Shown in pieces: positions 17,563 to 26,533 of a DNA stretch of 64,000 bases; position 1 is the stretch's first letter, and each line of letters starts with the position of its first letter. The notes under the pieces were generated by a model that was given only the letters and a program-made list of their open reading frames with translations, was not told the origin of the DNA and ran no database searches. Both the position numbers and the translations under genes were made by a program. The DNA comes from Phycisphaerae bacterium (lineage in GTDB: Bacteria; Planctomycetota; Phycisphaerae; Phycisphaerales; UBA1924): the NCBI GenBank assembly GCA_016793805.1, contig JAEUIZ010000028.1, forward strand, positions 124,001-188,000, given 5' to 3'.

Positions 17563-18285
17563 TCAACCCGGGTGCGCCGCCGGCTCGGATCCTCCCCACC
17601 CTTCGCGGAGCCCGCCGACCATCCGCTCGAGCCGCGCCAGGGCCGCGCGGATGTCCCACCGCTGCGATGCTCGGTCGCCGGTGGTGTTGCTGATCGCCCT
17701 CGCCTCGGCAAACGCGAGCCCGAGCCGGCACGCGGCCTGCCCGATCGCCGCCCCCTCCATCGCCTCGGCCAGCGCGCCGGTCCTCGCCGCCACCTTGGCC
17801 GCGAGCGCGTCCGTCCCCGAGCACGTCGAGACCGTCGCGATCGGTCCCGTGGAGTCGGCCCACGTCGCGAGCCGCACCACCGCCCCCGCGTCCCCCGGCA
17901 CCGCGTTGCCCCTCATCGGCGCAGGTGCGAGCGGAAAGCCCAACTCCGCCACCGTCGCCCACCCCGCGGGCGATTCCAGCCCTTCATCCGCGTACACCGA
18001 GTCGGTCGCCACGACGAGCGAGCCGAGCGCGAGCATCGTGCCGCCAGACCGCGGGAGCGCGCCCGCGATCCCCAGGCTCAGGACCAGCCCGTGCCGCGTG
18101 GGGTCCGCGACCCGCGCGACGCCGCCTGCCGCGTTGGCCTTGCCCACGCCCGTAACCACGAGGTCCGCGCCGGGCCAGAGCGGCACAAGCGTCCACGGCG
18201 GCGGCTCAAGGGAAATGCCGGCCGCGCGACACGCCGCGCGTGCCTCCGCCGGCGCCGCCACCGCGATCAGCACGCCGCCTCGCAT
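17563..18285 (-). CDS. mqnB: Futalosine hydrolase
   Basis: 240 aa of the nucleoside phosphorylase/nucleosidase fold. Futalosine hydrolase frees the base from futalosine in the alternative (futalosine) route to menaquinone. The signature is in the last third: EAMEGAAIGQAACRLGLAFAE, with the ribose-binding Met-Glu, and ARAISNTTGDRASQRWDIRA, the N.(S)GDR...WDI pattern that separates MqnB from MTA/SAH nucleosidase. The N-terminal VTGVGKANAA matches the family's phosphate/ribose strand. No other menaquinone gene is within the window. The gene suggests that this organism makes menaquinone by the futalosine route. Confidence 0.85.
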   Translation of the reverse strand: MRGGVLIAVAAPAEARAACRAAGISLEPPPWTLVPLWPGADLVVTGVGKANAAGGVARVADPTRHGLVLSLGIAGALPRSGGTMLALGSLVVATDSVYADEGLESPAGWATVAELGFPLAPAPMRGNAVPGDAGAVVRLATWADSTGPIATVSTCSGTDALAAKVAARTGALAEAMEGAAIGQAACRLGLAFAEARAISNTTGDRASQRWDIRAALARLERMVGGLREGWGGSEPAAHPG

Positions 18286-18291
18286 CCCCGC

Positions 18292-18297
18292 ATCGTA
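18292..18297 (-). promoter_or_regulatory. -10-like TACGAT next to the mqnB start
   Basis: Minus-strand TACGAT ends 6 bases before ATG 18285 and lies within the 18-base gap after the lipoprotein gene. No Shine-Dalgarno is present. Confidence 0.4.
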
Positions 18298-18303
18298 CCG
18301 CGA

Positions 18304-19668
18304 TCAGTCGCCCAGTCCGCGCGGCTCCACCGCCAGGGGCGTGCCCGCGACCAACTCGAACGGGAGGACCACCTCGTCGGTCGCGTTGGTCGTCTTGTCG
18401 CGGGTGATGATCTTGAGGCTGTACCTCCCGGCCGAGAGCGTCGCCGGAAAGGTCACGTCGTCCACGAGGAAGAAGTCGCGGCGGCGATTGCGCGAGGTCT
18501 CGAGCACGCGCTGCTCGGGCCTCGCCCAGACGAGCAGGCCGTCGGGGTCGTGCCGCAACTGCAACTCCTGCGACAACTCGACGGCGTAGCGATCGGTGGT
18601 GTTGATTGCCGCCCCCGCCCGGCCCGCCGCGGACGCCGCGTCGAGGTCGGACAGGCTGCGGTAGGTGAAGTTGTCCACCTCGACGTAGACCAGCACGCGA
18701 TTCGCCCGGCCCGCCGAGAACCGGGTTGAAGCGACCGGAACGAACTGCCCGAACCCGCTGACCTTCGTGCACAGCGCCGCATTGGCGATGCGCATCGGCT
18801 GCGCCGCCAGCGACTGCTCCGCGATCGCGTTGACCCGCCACGAGAGGTCCGGCGCCTCCAGCGGCAACTCGCCGACGGCCCGCGCGATCGAGCGGAACGT
18901 CTCGATCGCCTGCCGCTGCTCGGGAGTGACCGGGTCCTCGACGCCCGCTGGCGTGATCACCTGCTGCGTCGCGCCGGGGTGGAGCGCTTCGAGCGCGGCC
19001 AGCGCGAGCGAGGCCCGCGCCGCCGACGCCTCGTCCGTCGATTGCTGCCGCAACAGGTCGATCAGCAGCAGCGTCGCCTCCTCGACCCGCTCGGGCAGCG
19101 GCTTGGGAGGCTTCGGATCCGCGGTAATGATCGTCTCGGTCGTCGCGGCGGGCGGCACGGGTGCGATCGGGGCATCGCCGCCGATCCCCACGACCATGGC
19201 CGACGCCGCGTGATCGACTCCGGGCCCGGTTGGGCCCCAATCGGCCGACAGTGTCTCTTGGAGCAGATCCGCGAGCGTGGGGCTCGTGCCGCGGATCGCC
19301 GTCGAGACCGGCTCGGGGGACATGGGCGATGCCGGCGCCGCGGAGGAACCCGCAGCGGGGGTCGGGGCGGGTTGCGCCTCGATCGCGCGCATCGCCTCTT
19401 CGAGACGAAGCGCCGACTCCTGCACCATCGCCGCGATGTCCTGCTTGGGCTCGACCTTCGGACCCGCCGCTGGCACGCTGGCGGCCTGGGACGGGGGGTT
19501 CGTGGCGGGCGCTCGCGGGGCCGACGCCTGGGCCGGTCGCGGCGTCGGCTTGCTCTGCACCGGGTCGCGCGCGGCTGTTTCCGGCCCGCCGGCGCATCCG
19601 CCGAGTGCCCATAGCGACGCCGCCGCTCCCGCGACCATCGCCAGTCGAAGCATGTGGCCCGTCCGCAT
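18304..19668 (-). CDS. Lipoprotein of unknown function
   Basis: 454 aa. The start at 19668 has a GGAGGG Shine-Dalgarno and gives a lipoprotein signal (WALGGC, Cys25). Residues 26-130 are Pro/Ala-rich and look disordered. The middle is helical; the C-terminal ~150 residues look like a beta-sandwich (NRVLVYVEVDNFTYR, GLLVWARPEQRVLETSRN, AGRYSLKIITRDKTTNA, VVLPFELV). It is probably an envelope protein, and I do not recognise the family. It lies between holA and mqnB on the same strand. Confidence 0.7.
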   Translation of the reverse strand: MRTGHMLRLAMVAGAAASLWALGGCAGGPETAARDPVQSKPTPRPAQASAPRAPATNPPSQAASVPAAGPKVEPKQDIAAMVQESALRLEEAMRAIEAQPAPTPAAGSSAAPASPMSPEPVSTAIRGTSPTLADLLQETLSADWGPTGPGVDHAASAMVVGIGGDAPIAPVPPAATTETIITADPKPPKPLPERVEEATLLLIDLLRQQSTDEASAARASLALAALEALHPGATQQVITPAGVEDPVTPEQRQAIETFRSIARAVGELPLEAPDLSWRVNAIAEQSLAAQPMRIANAALCTKVSGFGQFVPVASTRFSAGRANRVLVYVEVDNFTYRSLSDLDAASAAGRAGAAINTTDRYAVELSQELQLRHDPDGLLVWARPEQRVLETSRNRRRDFFLVDDVTFPATLSAGRYSLKIITRDKTTNATDEVVLPFELVAGTPLAVEPRGLGD

Positions 19669-19767
19669 ACCAGCCCTCCGGGGACTCCGGCCCCAGGTCC
19701 GAGATCCAGGGGCGCACCAACCGCGCCCGATGGGGTGGTATCGGCCGATGGCTCGCTTCCGCTTTGA

Positions 19768-20781
19768 CTACCGCCCCGAGAGAACCCGGGCAAACCGCAG
19801 GGCCAGCCCCTCCAAACCGCGCTGGGCGTCTATCCCCCCGGTCTTCAACCCGTGATCCACCTCGACCGCCGCCGACAGCAGCCCCGCGAACCGCCTGGGG
19901 TCGCCACGGCGGGCCGCCGCCATCACCGGATCGAACGACGGGCCCCACAGCGAGAACTTCCCGGCCATCTCCCGCGGATGGCTCCCGGCCTTGAGCCCCC
20001 ACGCGATCCCGTGTAGTTTCCGCGCCAGGTCCAGGCACGCGTAACTCAGCGGGATGTGCTGGTCACGCTTCGATGATTCGAGGATCGCCCGGACGTGCCC
20101 CACTGCCCGCGCCGCGTCCCCCGAGAGCAGCGACGCCTGCGCGCTCCACACCTCTTCCTCGCGCGTCTGCCCCACCAGCGTCGCCACGTCCGCCGGGCCG
20201 ATCGGCCTCGACCCGCCCACCAGCAGCGACAACTTCGCCAGTTCCGAGTCGATCCGCCCCAGGTCCGGCCCAACTCGCGCAACCAGCCCTCGCGCCGCGT
20301 CGGCCTCCAGCGTCGCCCCATGCCGCTTCTCGCACCGCCGGATCGCCCAGTCGATCGCCTTCGCGTCCGAATCGACCTCGCACTTGTGGATCGTCCCGAC
20401 CTTCTCGATCTTGGCGTCCAACTTGCCCTTGTTCCATCGCTCCGACCGCAGCACGAGCGTCGCCGCCTCGCTCGGCGCGTCCGCGTACCGCTCCAGGAGC
20501 GCCCGCGTCTCGCCGCGCGCCAGGAACTCGTCGGCCTCGTCCACCACGACCATCTTGTGGGCCGTCATCAGCCCGAACGTCCGACACTCGTCGAGCACGT
20601 CCGCCGCCGACGCCGAGGCGCCCTCGAACCGGATCGTGTCCACGCCCCCGTGCCGCTCCGTCAGTGCCTCGCGCAGCCGAGCGGTCAGTTCCGTCTGGAG
20701 GAACCCTTCCTTCCCGTGCAGCACCACGACGCGCATGTCCGCGGTCAGCGGCCCGGCCCGCTCTGTCGCTCCCTTCGCCAC
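19768..20781 (-). CDS. holA: DNA polymerase III subunit delta
   Basis: 337 aa, the usual size. HolA opens the beta sliding clamp as part of the clamp-loader complex. Seen here: an N-terminal AAA+-like Rossmann core (RVVVLHGKEGFLQTELTARL, VVVDEADEFLARGE), the middle helical lid (AARGLVARVGPDLGRIDSEL) with the typical ELAKL, and the C-terminal collar domain (ARKLHGIAWGL... FARVLSG). The sequence is divergent but follows the HolA order throughout. GTG 20781 is chosen because TACGCT lies 6 bases upstream; the first Met (residue 16) is an alternative. Confidence 0.85.
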   Translation of the reverse strand: MAKGATERAGPLTADMRVVVLHGKEGFLQTELTARLREALTERHGGVDTIRFEGASASAADVLDECRTFGLMTAHKMVVVDEADEFLARGETRALLERYADAPSEAATLVLRSERWNKGKLDAKIEKVGTIHKCEVDSDAKAIDWAIRRCEKRHGATLEADAARGLVARVGPDLGRIDSELAKLSLLVGGSRPIGPADVATLVGQTREEEVWSAQASLLSGDAARAVGHVRAILESSKRDQHIPLSYACLDLARKLHGIAWGLKAGSHPREMAGKFSLWGPSFDPVMAAARRGDPRRFAGLLSAAVEVDHGLKTGGIDAQRGLEGLALRFARVLSGR

Positions 20782-20787
20782 GCGGCA

Positions 20788-20793
20788 AGCGTA
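20788..20793 (-). promoter_or_regulatory. -10-like TACGCT next to the holA start
   Basis: Minus-strand TACGCT ends 6 bases before GTG 20781; no Shine-Dalgarno is visible. Confidence 0.4.
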
Positions 20794-20866
20794 GCGAACG
20801 AGCCAACGCCGTGCCTCGCGGGGCAGCGGGCGCTCGGCATGACGGGCGCCCCGCCGAACGAACGCG

Positions 20867-21916
20867 TCACGAGCACCCCGCCGAGAAGACGTTGATATAG
20901 CAGATGAAGTCGTTGATGTTGAGCGAGGGCTGGGCCGTGCTCCCGTCGCAGTTGCAGTACGGATCGCCCGCGACGTACCTGTTCATGAAACAGATGAAGT
21001 CGTTCACCGTCAGGTGCGGGCTCGCCGCCGAACCGTCGCAGTTGGCGTAGCACTCCTTGCGAATGGCATGGGCGGCATAACCGGCCGCACCGATCGAGTC
21101 GAATCGACCCGGGGGAGGATTGGTCTGGCCAGCCAGATTGAAGCCCCATCCAACCACCCGGTCATCGGTTGTCAACGCCACGGCAAACTGAGACTCGACT
21201 GCGATCGCCCGATACGTGCCGCCGGGCGGACTGGCCTGTCCATAGTTGTTGGCTCCCCACGCGGCGAGCGTCCCGTCCGATCGGATGCCGGCAGCGAAGT
21301 TGATCCCGGCCCCTACGGCGACGAATACTCCAGACGGAACGTTGGTTTCGCCAGACGGGTTGTAACCCCAGCCAATCAATGTTCCGTCGTCTCTCAATGC
21401 GATTGAGAATCCTCGGCCGGCCGTGGCATCGATATACGACCCGGGGGGCGCGACCGCTTCGCCGTTGCTGTTCGAGCCCCATCCGAGCAGTGCGCCGTCA
21501 GTGCGGACCGCGAGGCCGTGTGTCGCTCCGGCGGATACCTTGATGAACATCCCGGGCGGCACGTCGCTTTGCCCATATGTGTTGTCACCCCACGCCGCGA
21601 GAGTTCCGTCGGAGCGAATGCCGACGTTCCATTTCAACCCGCCATCGACGGCGATGAACGTCCCAGTCGGCACGAACAGGACGCCTCCCTTTCCTTCGCC
21701 CCACGCCGCAAGCGAGCCATCGGCGCGAATGCCGATGGAGTGCCTGCGCCCGCCACTGATGGCGCGAAACGGCCCTTGGGGTAGCGGAGCAACTTGCCCG
21801 AAGGCGTTCGATCCCCAGCCGACCAACTCTCCGGGTTGCGCGCCGACGCGGCCCACGCACATCGAGAGCACGACGATGCCGCATCCAGCCGGGCCGAGAC
21901 CGTACGGCTGTCTCAT
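20867..21916 (-). CDS. Secreted RCC1-repeat protein with GC-type dockerin doublet
   Basis: 349 aa. The ATG (21916) overlaps the TGA of the upstream RCC1 gene as ATGA. A hydrophobic leader (GCGIVVLSMCVGRVGA) is followed by about six RCC1-like blades with the period-defining words GWGSN.FGQ, GIRADGSLAAWGE, GIRSDGTLAAWGDNTYGQ, LLGWGSNSNG and LIGWGYNPSG, which should close into a beta-propeller. The last ~60 residues are two GC-type dockerins (NCDGSAASPHL..NDFICFMNR and NCDGSTAQPSLNINDFICYIN). The product is an exported, probably surface-bound propeller of unknown ligand. Confidence 0.88.
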   Translation of the reverse strand: MRQPYGLGPAGCGIVVLSMCVGRVGAQPGELVGWGSNAFGQVAPLPQGPFRAISGGRRHSIGIRADGSLAAWGEGKGGVLFVPTGTFIAVDGGLKWNVGIRSDGTLAAWGDNTYGQSDVPPGMFIKVSAGATHGLAVRTDGALLGWGSNSNGEAVAPPGSYIDATAGRGFSIALRDDGTLIGWGYNPSGETNVPSGVFVAVGAGINFAAGIRSDGTLAAWGANNYGQASPPGGTYRAIAVESQFAVALTTDDRVVGWGFNLAGQTNPPPGRFDSIGAAGYAAHAIRKECYANCDGSAASPHLTVNDFICFMNRYVAGDPYCNCDGSTAQPSLNINDFICYINVFSAGCS

Positions 21917-22808
21917 TCGAGACCCCACAATCTGCGTGCTCGCTCGAAGCGAGCGAGAAAGCACGCGTAATCGAGCGTGTCCAGCACGCGGTCACCGTTG
22001 CAATCGGCGCCGGCATAGCCCAAGCCGTGCATCACGTTGAACATCAAGATGTCACTGGCCGAGTATCGAACAAGTGTCGGCTGCCCATCGGCATTTGTGA
22101 ATGCGTCGGTACTGGAAATGTCCTCCACCCCCACGCCGTGGTCATAGTTCGCAGAGTACGTGATGAGTGGGCCGGCGGGAACAAAGCACTGATACTCGTG
22201 GTTTCGGCCCCATGCGAACACGGTCCGCTCTTCGATCTGCGCGGTCGTGTGGTAATACCCTCCATCAACGCGGATCAGGTCTGGTGGTGTTGGGAATGGC
22301 TGTGGCGGCGGCGCAAAACACCAGTCATTCAATGGGGGACAGTTGTTTGGAGTGCACGCGCCAGAACAGGCATCGCCTGTGGAAGTTTGGCCGTACCACC
22401 CATGACCCCAGGCGTCGAACTCGTCGCTGTCGAGCGGATTTGGTCGGATCACGACGCCATGCTTGTGACCGGCGGAGAAGGATGAAGCCCACCCGAGGTA
22501 CGCGTGCGTGACCTGACACTCGTCGTCTGCGCCCCAGGCATGCAAGGTACCATCGGCTCGCTGCGCCAGTCCCCAGTGACCAGTAGCGGATACTGCGACA
22601 AAGCCCACATTCTCGTTGTCTGGCAGTCCTGTTACGGTTGGGTTCCAGGGGCCAGAGCCGCATGGACCCGTGCATTGGCCGCTGTCGCCGCAGGTTTGTT
22701 CTGAAGTCCAGGGCATAATCCGTCCATCGGACGCCCGGATCGCCACGCTCCAGTGCTCGCCCGCCGCGATCGCTATCGCTGCACCGAGCGATGACGGCAC
22801 GTTGCACG

Positions 22809-22814
22809 CCCCCC
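22809..22814. repeat. C6 run at a frameshift point
   Basis: Six C on the plus strand (six G in the coding sense). Losing one base joins the two RCC1 reading frames. Confidence 0.8.
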
Positions 22815-23161
22815 TCGGAGTTGTCGCCCCACGCGACGACATGCCCATCATCCGACTGGCCGGGATTGTGAATGATGGCCAAGCTGTGGTAGTATCCGGC
22901 GGAGATCGCCCCGACATTGCGGGTGCTCAGTATTGACGGACGTGTCGTCTGGCCGAACTGATTGCTTCCCCACGCCACCAGCGATCCGTCTGCTCGAATC
23001 GCGACGCTGTGCTCAAAGCCTGCGGCAACGGCGCGATACTCATAGTCCTGCGACTCCACGGGCGGATGTGCATGGCCGTCGCTGTTATAGCCCCAGCCCA
23101 CGATCGGCCCGGTCTGCGCTTGGGCTACCGATGTCAGCGGCACGAGCAGGACCACAAACGC

Positions 23162-23177
23162 AGAGAGAGAGAGAGAG
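23162..23177. repeat. (AG)8 dinucleotide repeat in a signal-peptide region
   Basis: Eight AG units (CT in the coding sense) lie 9 codons after ATG 23202. With 7 (or 10) units the signal peptide would be in frame with the RCC1 protein; with the 8 seen it is not. Confidence 0.9.
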
Positions 23178-23394
23178 AGTGAGAGACATCATCCGCGTCC
23201 TCATCCGGCACCTCCAGTCCTCTTCCCGGCGACCGCCATGACGCATACTCGCCAACCAACCCGCCAGTGCGAACGTCGCACGGCTCAACGACACCCGTTT
23301 ACCACAACTCGGACCCGGTGTGAAGATAAATCGCGTGGCTCTATCATGATTCTTCGAACCCACGATTCCTACTCGCGTCATCAGCGCTCGGCTG

Positions 23395-23416
23395 CCCCCC
23401 CCCCACCCCCACCCCC
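23395..23416. repeat. Intergenic poly-C tract
   Basis: C10-A-C5-A-C5, about 25 bases past the M16 peptidase stop codon. The complementary strand has G-quadruplex potential. Confidence 0.8.
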
Positions 23417-23441
23417 AATCTTCAATCCGCCTCCTCCAGCC

Positions 23442-26237
23442 CTACTTCTCCGGCCAGATCGAGATCGTGTACGAGCCCTCCGGCGTGCGATGCCGAGCGA
23501 CGGCGTCGCGGACCTCCTCGGCGGTCAGAGCCTGATACGCCGCGGGAGCCGAGAGCAGCGCCTCGACGCTGACCCCGCGATAGGTGAGCGTCCCGAGTCG
23601 CGACGCCCAATACCCCGGCTCGCGCAACTGCTGGTCGATCGAGTTGGCCGTCTGCCTCTTGGCGGTCTCCATCTCCTCGGGCGTGGGGCCGTCCTTGGCG
23701 AAGCGGTCGAACAACTCGTTGAACGCCGCGACCAGCGCCGCGCGCTTCTCCACCGCGGTCGTCGAGTACGCGTAGCAGAGCCCGAAGCCCGGGTACGTCA
23801 TGCCCGGCGCAACGCCCACGCCCGGGCTGTACGCGAGTTGCCTCGCCTCGCGAATCTCGGTGATCGCGCGCGTCGTGAGGATGCGCGACGCCAGGAGCAG
23901 GCGCCGGTGCTCCGCGATGTTCGCGTAGTCCGCCGCGTAAAACCCGGTGAGGACCACGGCCTTGTCGGTCGCCGTCTTCATCGGCCGCTCCACCACGATC
24001 GGACCCTTGGGCCGGGTCATGGTCCGCAGGGGTCGGAGCGTGTCGGCGGAGATGCGCTCCCGCGCCGGGAGGGAGCCGATGTACCGCGCGACGAGCGCCA
24101 GCGCCGCCTCGCGTTCGATCTCCCCGACGATCACCACCTCCATCGGCGCCGTCGTGATGATCCGGCGAAGGCGCGCCTGCGCGGCATCGACCGTGATCGC
24201 CCGCGCCTGCTCCGCCTCCAGCGGGCGGACGCGCGCCTGATCCGCCGGATACACCGCCGCGGGGAGCGCCTCCGCCATCATCGCCTCGGGGTCGAGCCTG
24301 CGTTGGTTCGCATCGATGGCGGCCTCGTCCTGCCACTGCGCCAGGCCCGGCGCCTCGATGACGGGATCGGTCAGCAGCGCGTGCATGAGCTGCATCCCAA
24401 CCTCGAGGTCGGCCACGGAGCCAACGGCCGAGAGCCCCATCGTGTCCTCCTGCGCGCCCCCGCCGACCTGCACCTTCTTCCCGACCAAGAGGTCGCGGAC
24501 GTCCGTGGAGGTGCATCGTCCGGTGGCCGGCCGCCGCCATGCGAGGGCCGCTGCATCCGAGATGCCCCGATCGGCCGACGTCTCCTCGATCTGGCCTCCC
24601 GCGAGACCGACAACCACGATCACCTGGTCCTTGCGATAGTCGGAGAAGCGGTGCCAGACGCGAGCGCCGTTGCCCAGCCAGGCCGCGGCAATCTTCCCGT
24701 CATCGAACTCCGCTCGTTCGACGATCGTCCCGGGCTCGGGGAGCGACGCGAGGATCGACGCGGGCTTGACCCGTTCGCCCTCGGCCTCGGTCGTGACAGA
24801 CAGCGCCGCCGTGCCCGCCGACACGAGTTCCTCCTCGGTCGGGATCTTCGCCGCGCTGGGCATCTCGGCGTGGAAGATCACGGGCGAATCCGCCGGGAAC
24901 ACCAACGCGAACGCGGCCGAGACCTCGGCGGGCGTGATCGTCGGGAGCAGCCGCCTCATGATCTCGAGCCCCTGCTCCGGCGACACGATCGGCTCCCCGT
25001 CCGCCACCGCGGCGTTCAGCCTCGCCAGGATCTGCGTCGCCGGCTGGGTCGCGTCGGTCTCGACCTGCCGCTCGGCCAATGCCAGGAGAGCCCGCCGAAC
25101 GTCCTCGATCTCGCTATCGCGGAACCCGTGCTGCCGCGCGGCCTGCAGGAATCGGCCCAGGTCGGCGAGCATCGCCGGCCACGACTCGGGCTTGCCCGTG
25201 GCCGTCACTTGCGAGATCGTCGCCCCCCTGAACAGGTCCGACGACGACGCGCTCCCGGAGAGGAACGCGACCTTGCCCTCGTTCACCGCCGCCTGAAGCC
25301 GCCGGTTCAGCGCATACACCCCGAGCCCCCGCACCAACTCCTCGCGCAGTTGCGGCTCGGTCTTGGTCGAGGGCCGCGGCGCGCCCAGCCAGATCGCCGA
25401 GACCGTCGCCTGCGTGATCTCCGCGTCGCTGAGCACGATCGCCCGCGACGCCTCGGGCGGACGGATCCCCGGGTCCGCGTCCGCGGGCACGGCCGCACGC
25501 TCGCCGCCTCCGAACGCCGACTCGATCGCCTTGACCACGTCCGCCTCGGGCATGTCCGCCACCGCCAGCAGCGTCATGTTCGACGGGACGTAGAACCGGG
25601 AGTAGTAATCCCTGAACTCCGGCTCGCCCAGCCGTGCGAGCGTCTCCTCGACCCCGATCGGGCTGCGCCGCCCGAAGAGCGAGCCCGGCGAGAGCCGCTC
25701 GAGGAACTCATCTCCCACGCGCTGCGCGCCCGACATCCGCGACCGGCGTTCTTCCAAGATCACCTGCCGCTCGTCGTCGATCTCCACCGGCAGGAGCGAG
25801 AGACGCCCGGCCACGTCCGACAGGAACAGCAGCGCCTTGCCCACCGTCTCGGGCTTCGTGTCCGGCAACTCGATCTGGTACACCGTCTGATCGAAACTCG
25901 TGTACGCGTTCTGGTGCTGCCCAAACGTCAGGCCCATCGACTCGAAGAACGGGATCACCGAGCCCGGCGGAAAGTTCGCCGACCCGTTGAACGCGAGGTG
26001 CTCGAGGTAGTGCGCCGCCCCGCGCTGCGACTCCGACTCGTTGAGCGAGCCCGTCGAGACGTGGAGCCAGAACGCGGCCCGACCCGGCGGGTTGTCGTGG
26101 CGGCGCACGATGTACGCCATGCCGTTGGCCAGTTCCCCGCGCACGTACCTCGGGTCCGTGGGCAGGTCCTGGGCCGCCGCCGACCCGCACAGCACCAGCA
26201 CCACCCACAGCACAATCCGCCGCATCGCGTTGCACAT
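23442..26237 (-). CDS. Secreted M16-family (insulinase/pitrilysin) zinc peptidase
   Basis: 931 aa from ATG 26237, which has a GAGGAG Shine-Dalgarno 7 bases upstream; a signal peptide (VVLVLCGSAAAQ) follows. The inverted zinc motif is HYLEH (76-80) with the distal glutamate in VILEERRS. The protein has the four half-domains of a full-length M16 peptidase: active N-terminal half (NGMAYIVRRHDNPPGRAAFW, GSANFPPGSVIPFFESMGLT) and an inactive C-terminal half (LTGFYAADYANIAEHRRLLL, EIREARQLAYSPGVGVAPGM). Such enzymes degrade short peptides inside a closed chamber, here in the periplasm. The gene is divergent from the sigma/kinase operon. Confidence 0.93.
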   Translation of the reverse strand: MCNAMRRIVLWVVLVLCGSAAAQDLPTDPRYVRGELANGMAYIVRRHDNPPGRAAFWLHVSTGSLNESESQRGAAHYLEHLAFNGSANFPPGSVIPFFESMGLTFGQHQNAYTSFDQTVYQIELPDTKPETVGKALLFLSDVAGRLSLLPVEIDDERQVILEERRSRMSGAQRVGDEFLERLSPGSLFGRRSPIGVEETLARLGEPEFRDYYSRFYVPSNMTLLAVADMPEADVVKAIESAFGGGERAAVPADADPGIRPPEASRAIVLSDAEITQATVSAIWLGAPRPSTKTEPQLREELVRGLGVYALNRRLQAAVNEGKVAFLSGSASSSDLFRGATISQVTATGKPESWPAMLADLGRFLQAARQHGFRDSEIEDVRRALLALAERQVETDATQPATQILARLNAAVADGEPIVSPEQGLEIMRRLLPTITPAEVSAAFALVFPADSPVIFHAEMPSAAKIPTEEELVSAGTAALSVTTEAEGERVKPASILASLPEPGTIVERAEFDDGKIAAAWLGNGARVWHRFSDYRKDQVIVVVGLAGGQIEETSADRGISDAAALAWRRPATGRCTSTDVRDLLVGKKVQVGGGAQEDTMGLSAVGSVADLEVGMQLMHALLTDPVIEAPGLAQWQDEAAIDANQRRLDPEAMMAEALPAAVYPADQARVRPLEAEQARAITVDAAQARLRRIITTAPMEVVIVGEIEREAALALVARYIGSLPARERISADTLRPLRTMTRPKGPIVVERPMKTATDKAVVLTGFYAADYANIAEHRRLLLASRILTTRAITEIREARQLAYSPGVGVAPGMTYPGFGLCYAYSTTAVEKRAALVAAFNELFDRFAKDGPTPEEMETAKRQTANSIDQQLREPGYWASRLGTLTYRGVSVEALLSAPAAYQALTAEEVRDAVARHRTPEGSYTISIWPEK

Positions 26238-26267
26238 GTTGGGGCTCCTCGGCGCGCAGTCTACCGC

Positions 26268-26273
26268 TACAGT
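26268..26273 (+). promoter_or_regulatory. -10-like TACAGT before the lipoprotein-sigma-kinase operon
   Basis: TACAGT is 5 bases before ATG 26279. It would give a leaderless transcript for the three-gene operon. No convincing -35. Confidence 0.4.
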
Positions 26274-26278
26274 CCTCC

Positions 26279-26530
26279 ATGCGCCGCCCAGCCCGCTCCG
26301 CCCGGTCCCTCGCTCCTTTCTCGGTGCTGGCACTCTGCGCAGGCCTCGCGCTGCTTCCGGGCTGCTATCGCAAGGTCGTCTCGGCCCGCGGGATCGCGGC
26401 CCAGGGCGTCAACGTGCAGGAGCCCGACAATCCGGACTCGCGCCAGATGCAGACCCACCCGGCGCTCCCAGCCTCCAAGGCCCCCACTACGCGTCGGCTC
26501 GTCGGGCACCCCCGCAACGCCCCGAGGTGA
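26279..26530 (+). CDS. Small lipoprotein
   Basis: 83 aa. A basic N-terminus, a hydrophobic stretch and a lipobox (ALLPGC, Cys29) predict a lipid-anchored envelope protein; the mature part is a short polar peptide (YRKVVSARGIAAQGVNVQEP) without a known domain. Its TGA is 3 bases from the GTG of the sigma factor gene, so the two are probably co-translated. It might be the envelope-side signal or anti-sigma-like partner of the sigma/kinase pair; that is inference from position alone. Confidence 0.6.
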   Translation: MRRPARSARSLAPFSVLALCAGLALLPGCYRKVVSARGIAAQGVNVQEPDNPDSRQMQTHPALPASKAPTTRRLVGHPRNAPR

Positions 26531-26533
26531 CCC

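Larger units (their letters stand above)
21913..23202 (-). pseudogene. RCC1-repeat surface protein interrupted by two frameshifts at simple repeats
   Basis: The best start is ATG 23202: GGAGG lies 6-7 bases upstream and the codons read MRTRMMSLTLSLS, a signal peptide. The frame is then lost inside an (AG)8 tract (23162-23177). The mature protein continues in another frame (FVVLLVPLTSVAQAQTGPIV, then GWGYNSDG, SVAIRADGSLVAWGS) until a C6/G6 run (22809-22814). There it jumps back: ...VVAWGDNSEG | ACNVPSSLGAAIAIAAGEHW. Removing one AG unit and one G restores a single frame of about 430 aa with RCC1 blades and a C-terminal dockerin-like DCNGDRVLDTLDYACFLARF. As assembled it is broken; sequencing error, decay or slippage-based switching are all possible. 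Its stop is coupled (ATGA) to the next RCC1 gene. Confidence 0.75.

Noticed and set aside
22325-23155. GTG 23155 as an ordinary start of a short RCC1 protein
   Set aside because: No Shine-Dalgarno and no basic N-terminus in front of the hydrophobic stretch, while ATG 23202 has both; the frame also breaks again at 22809.
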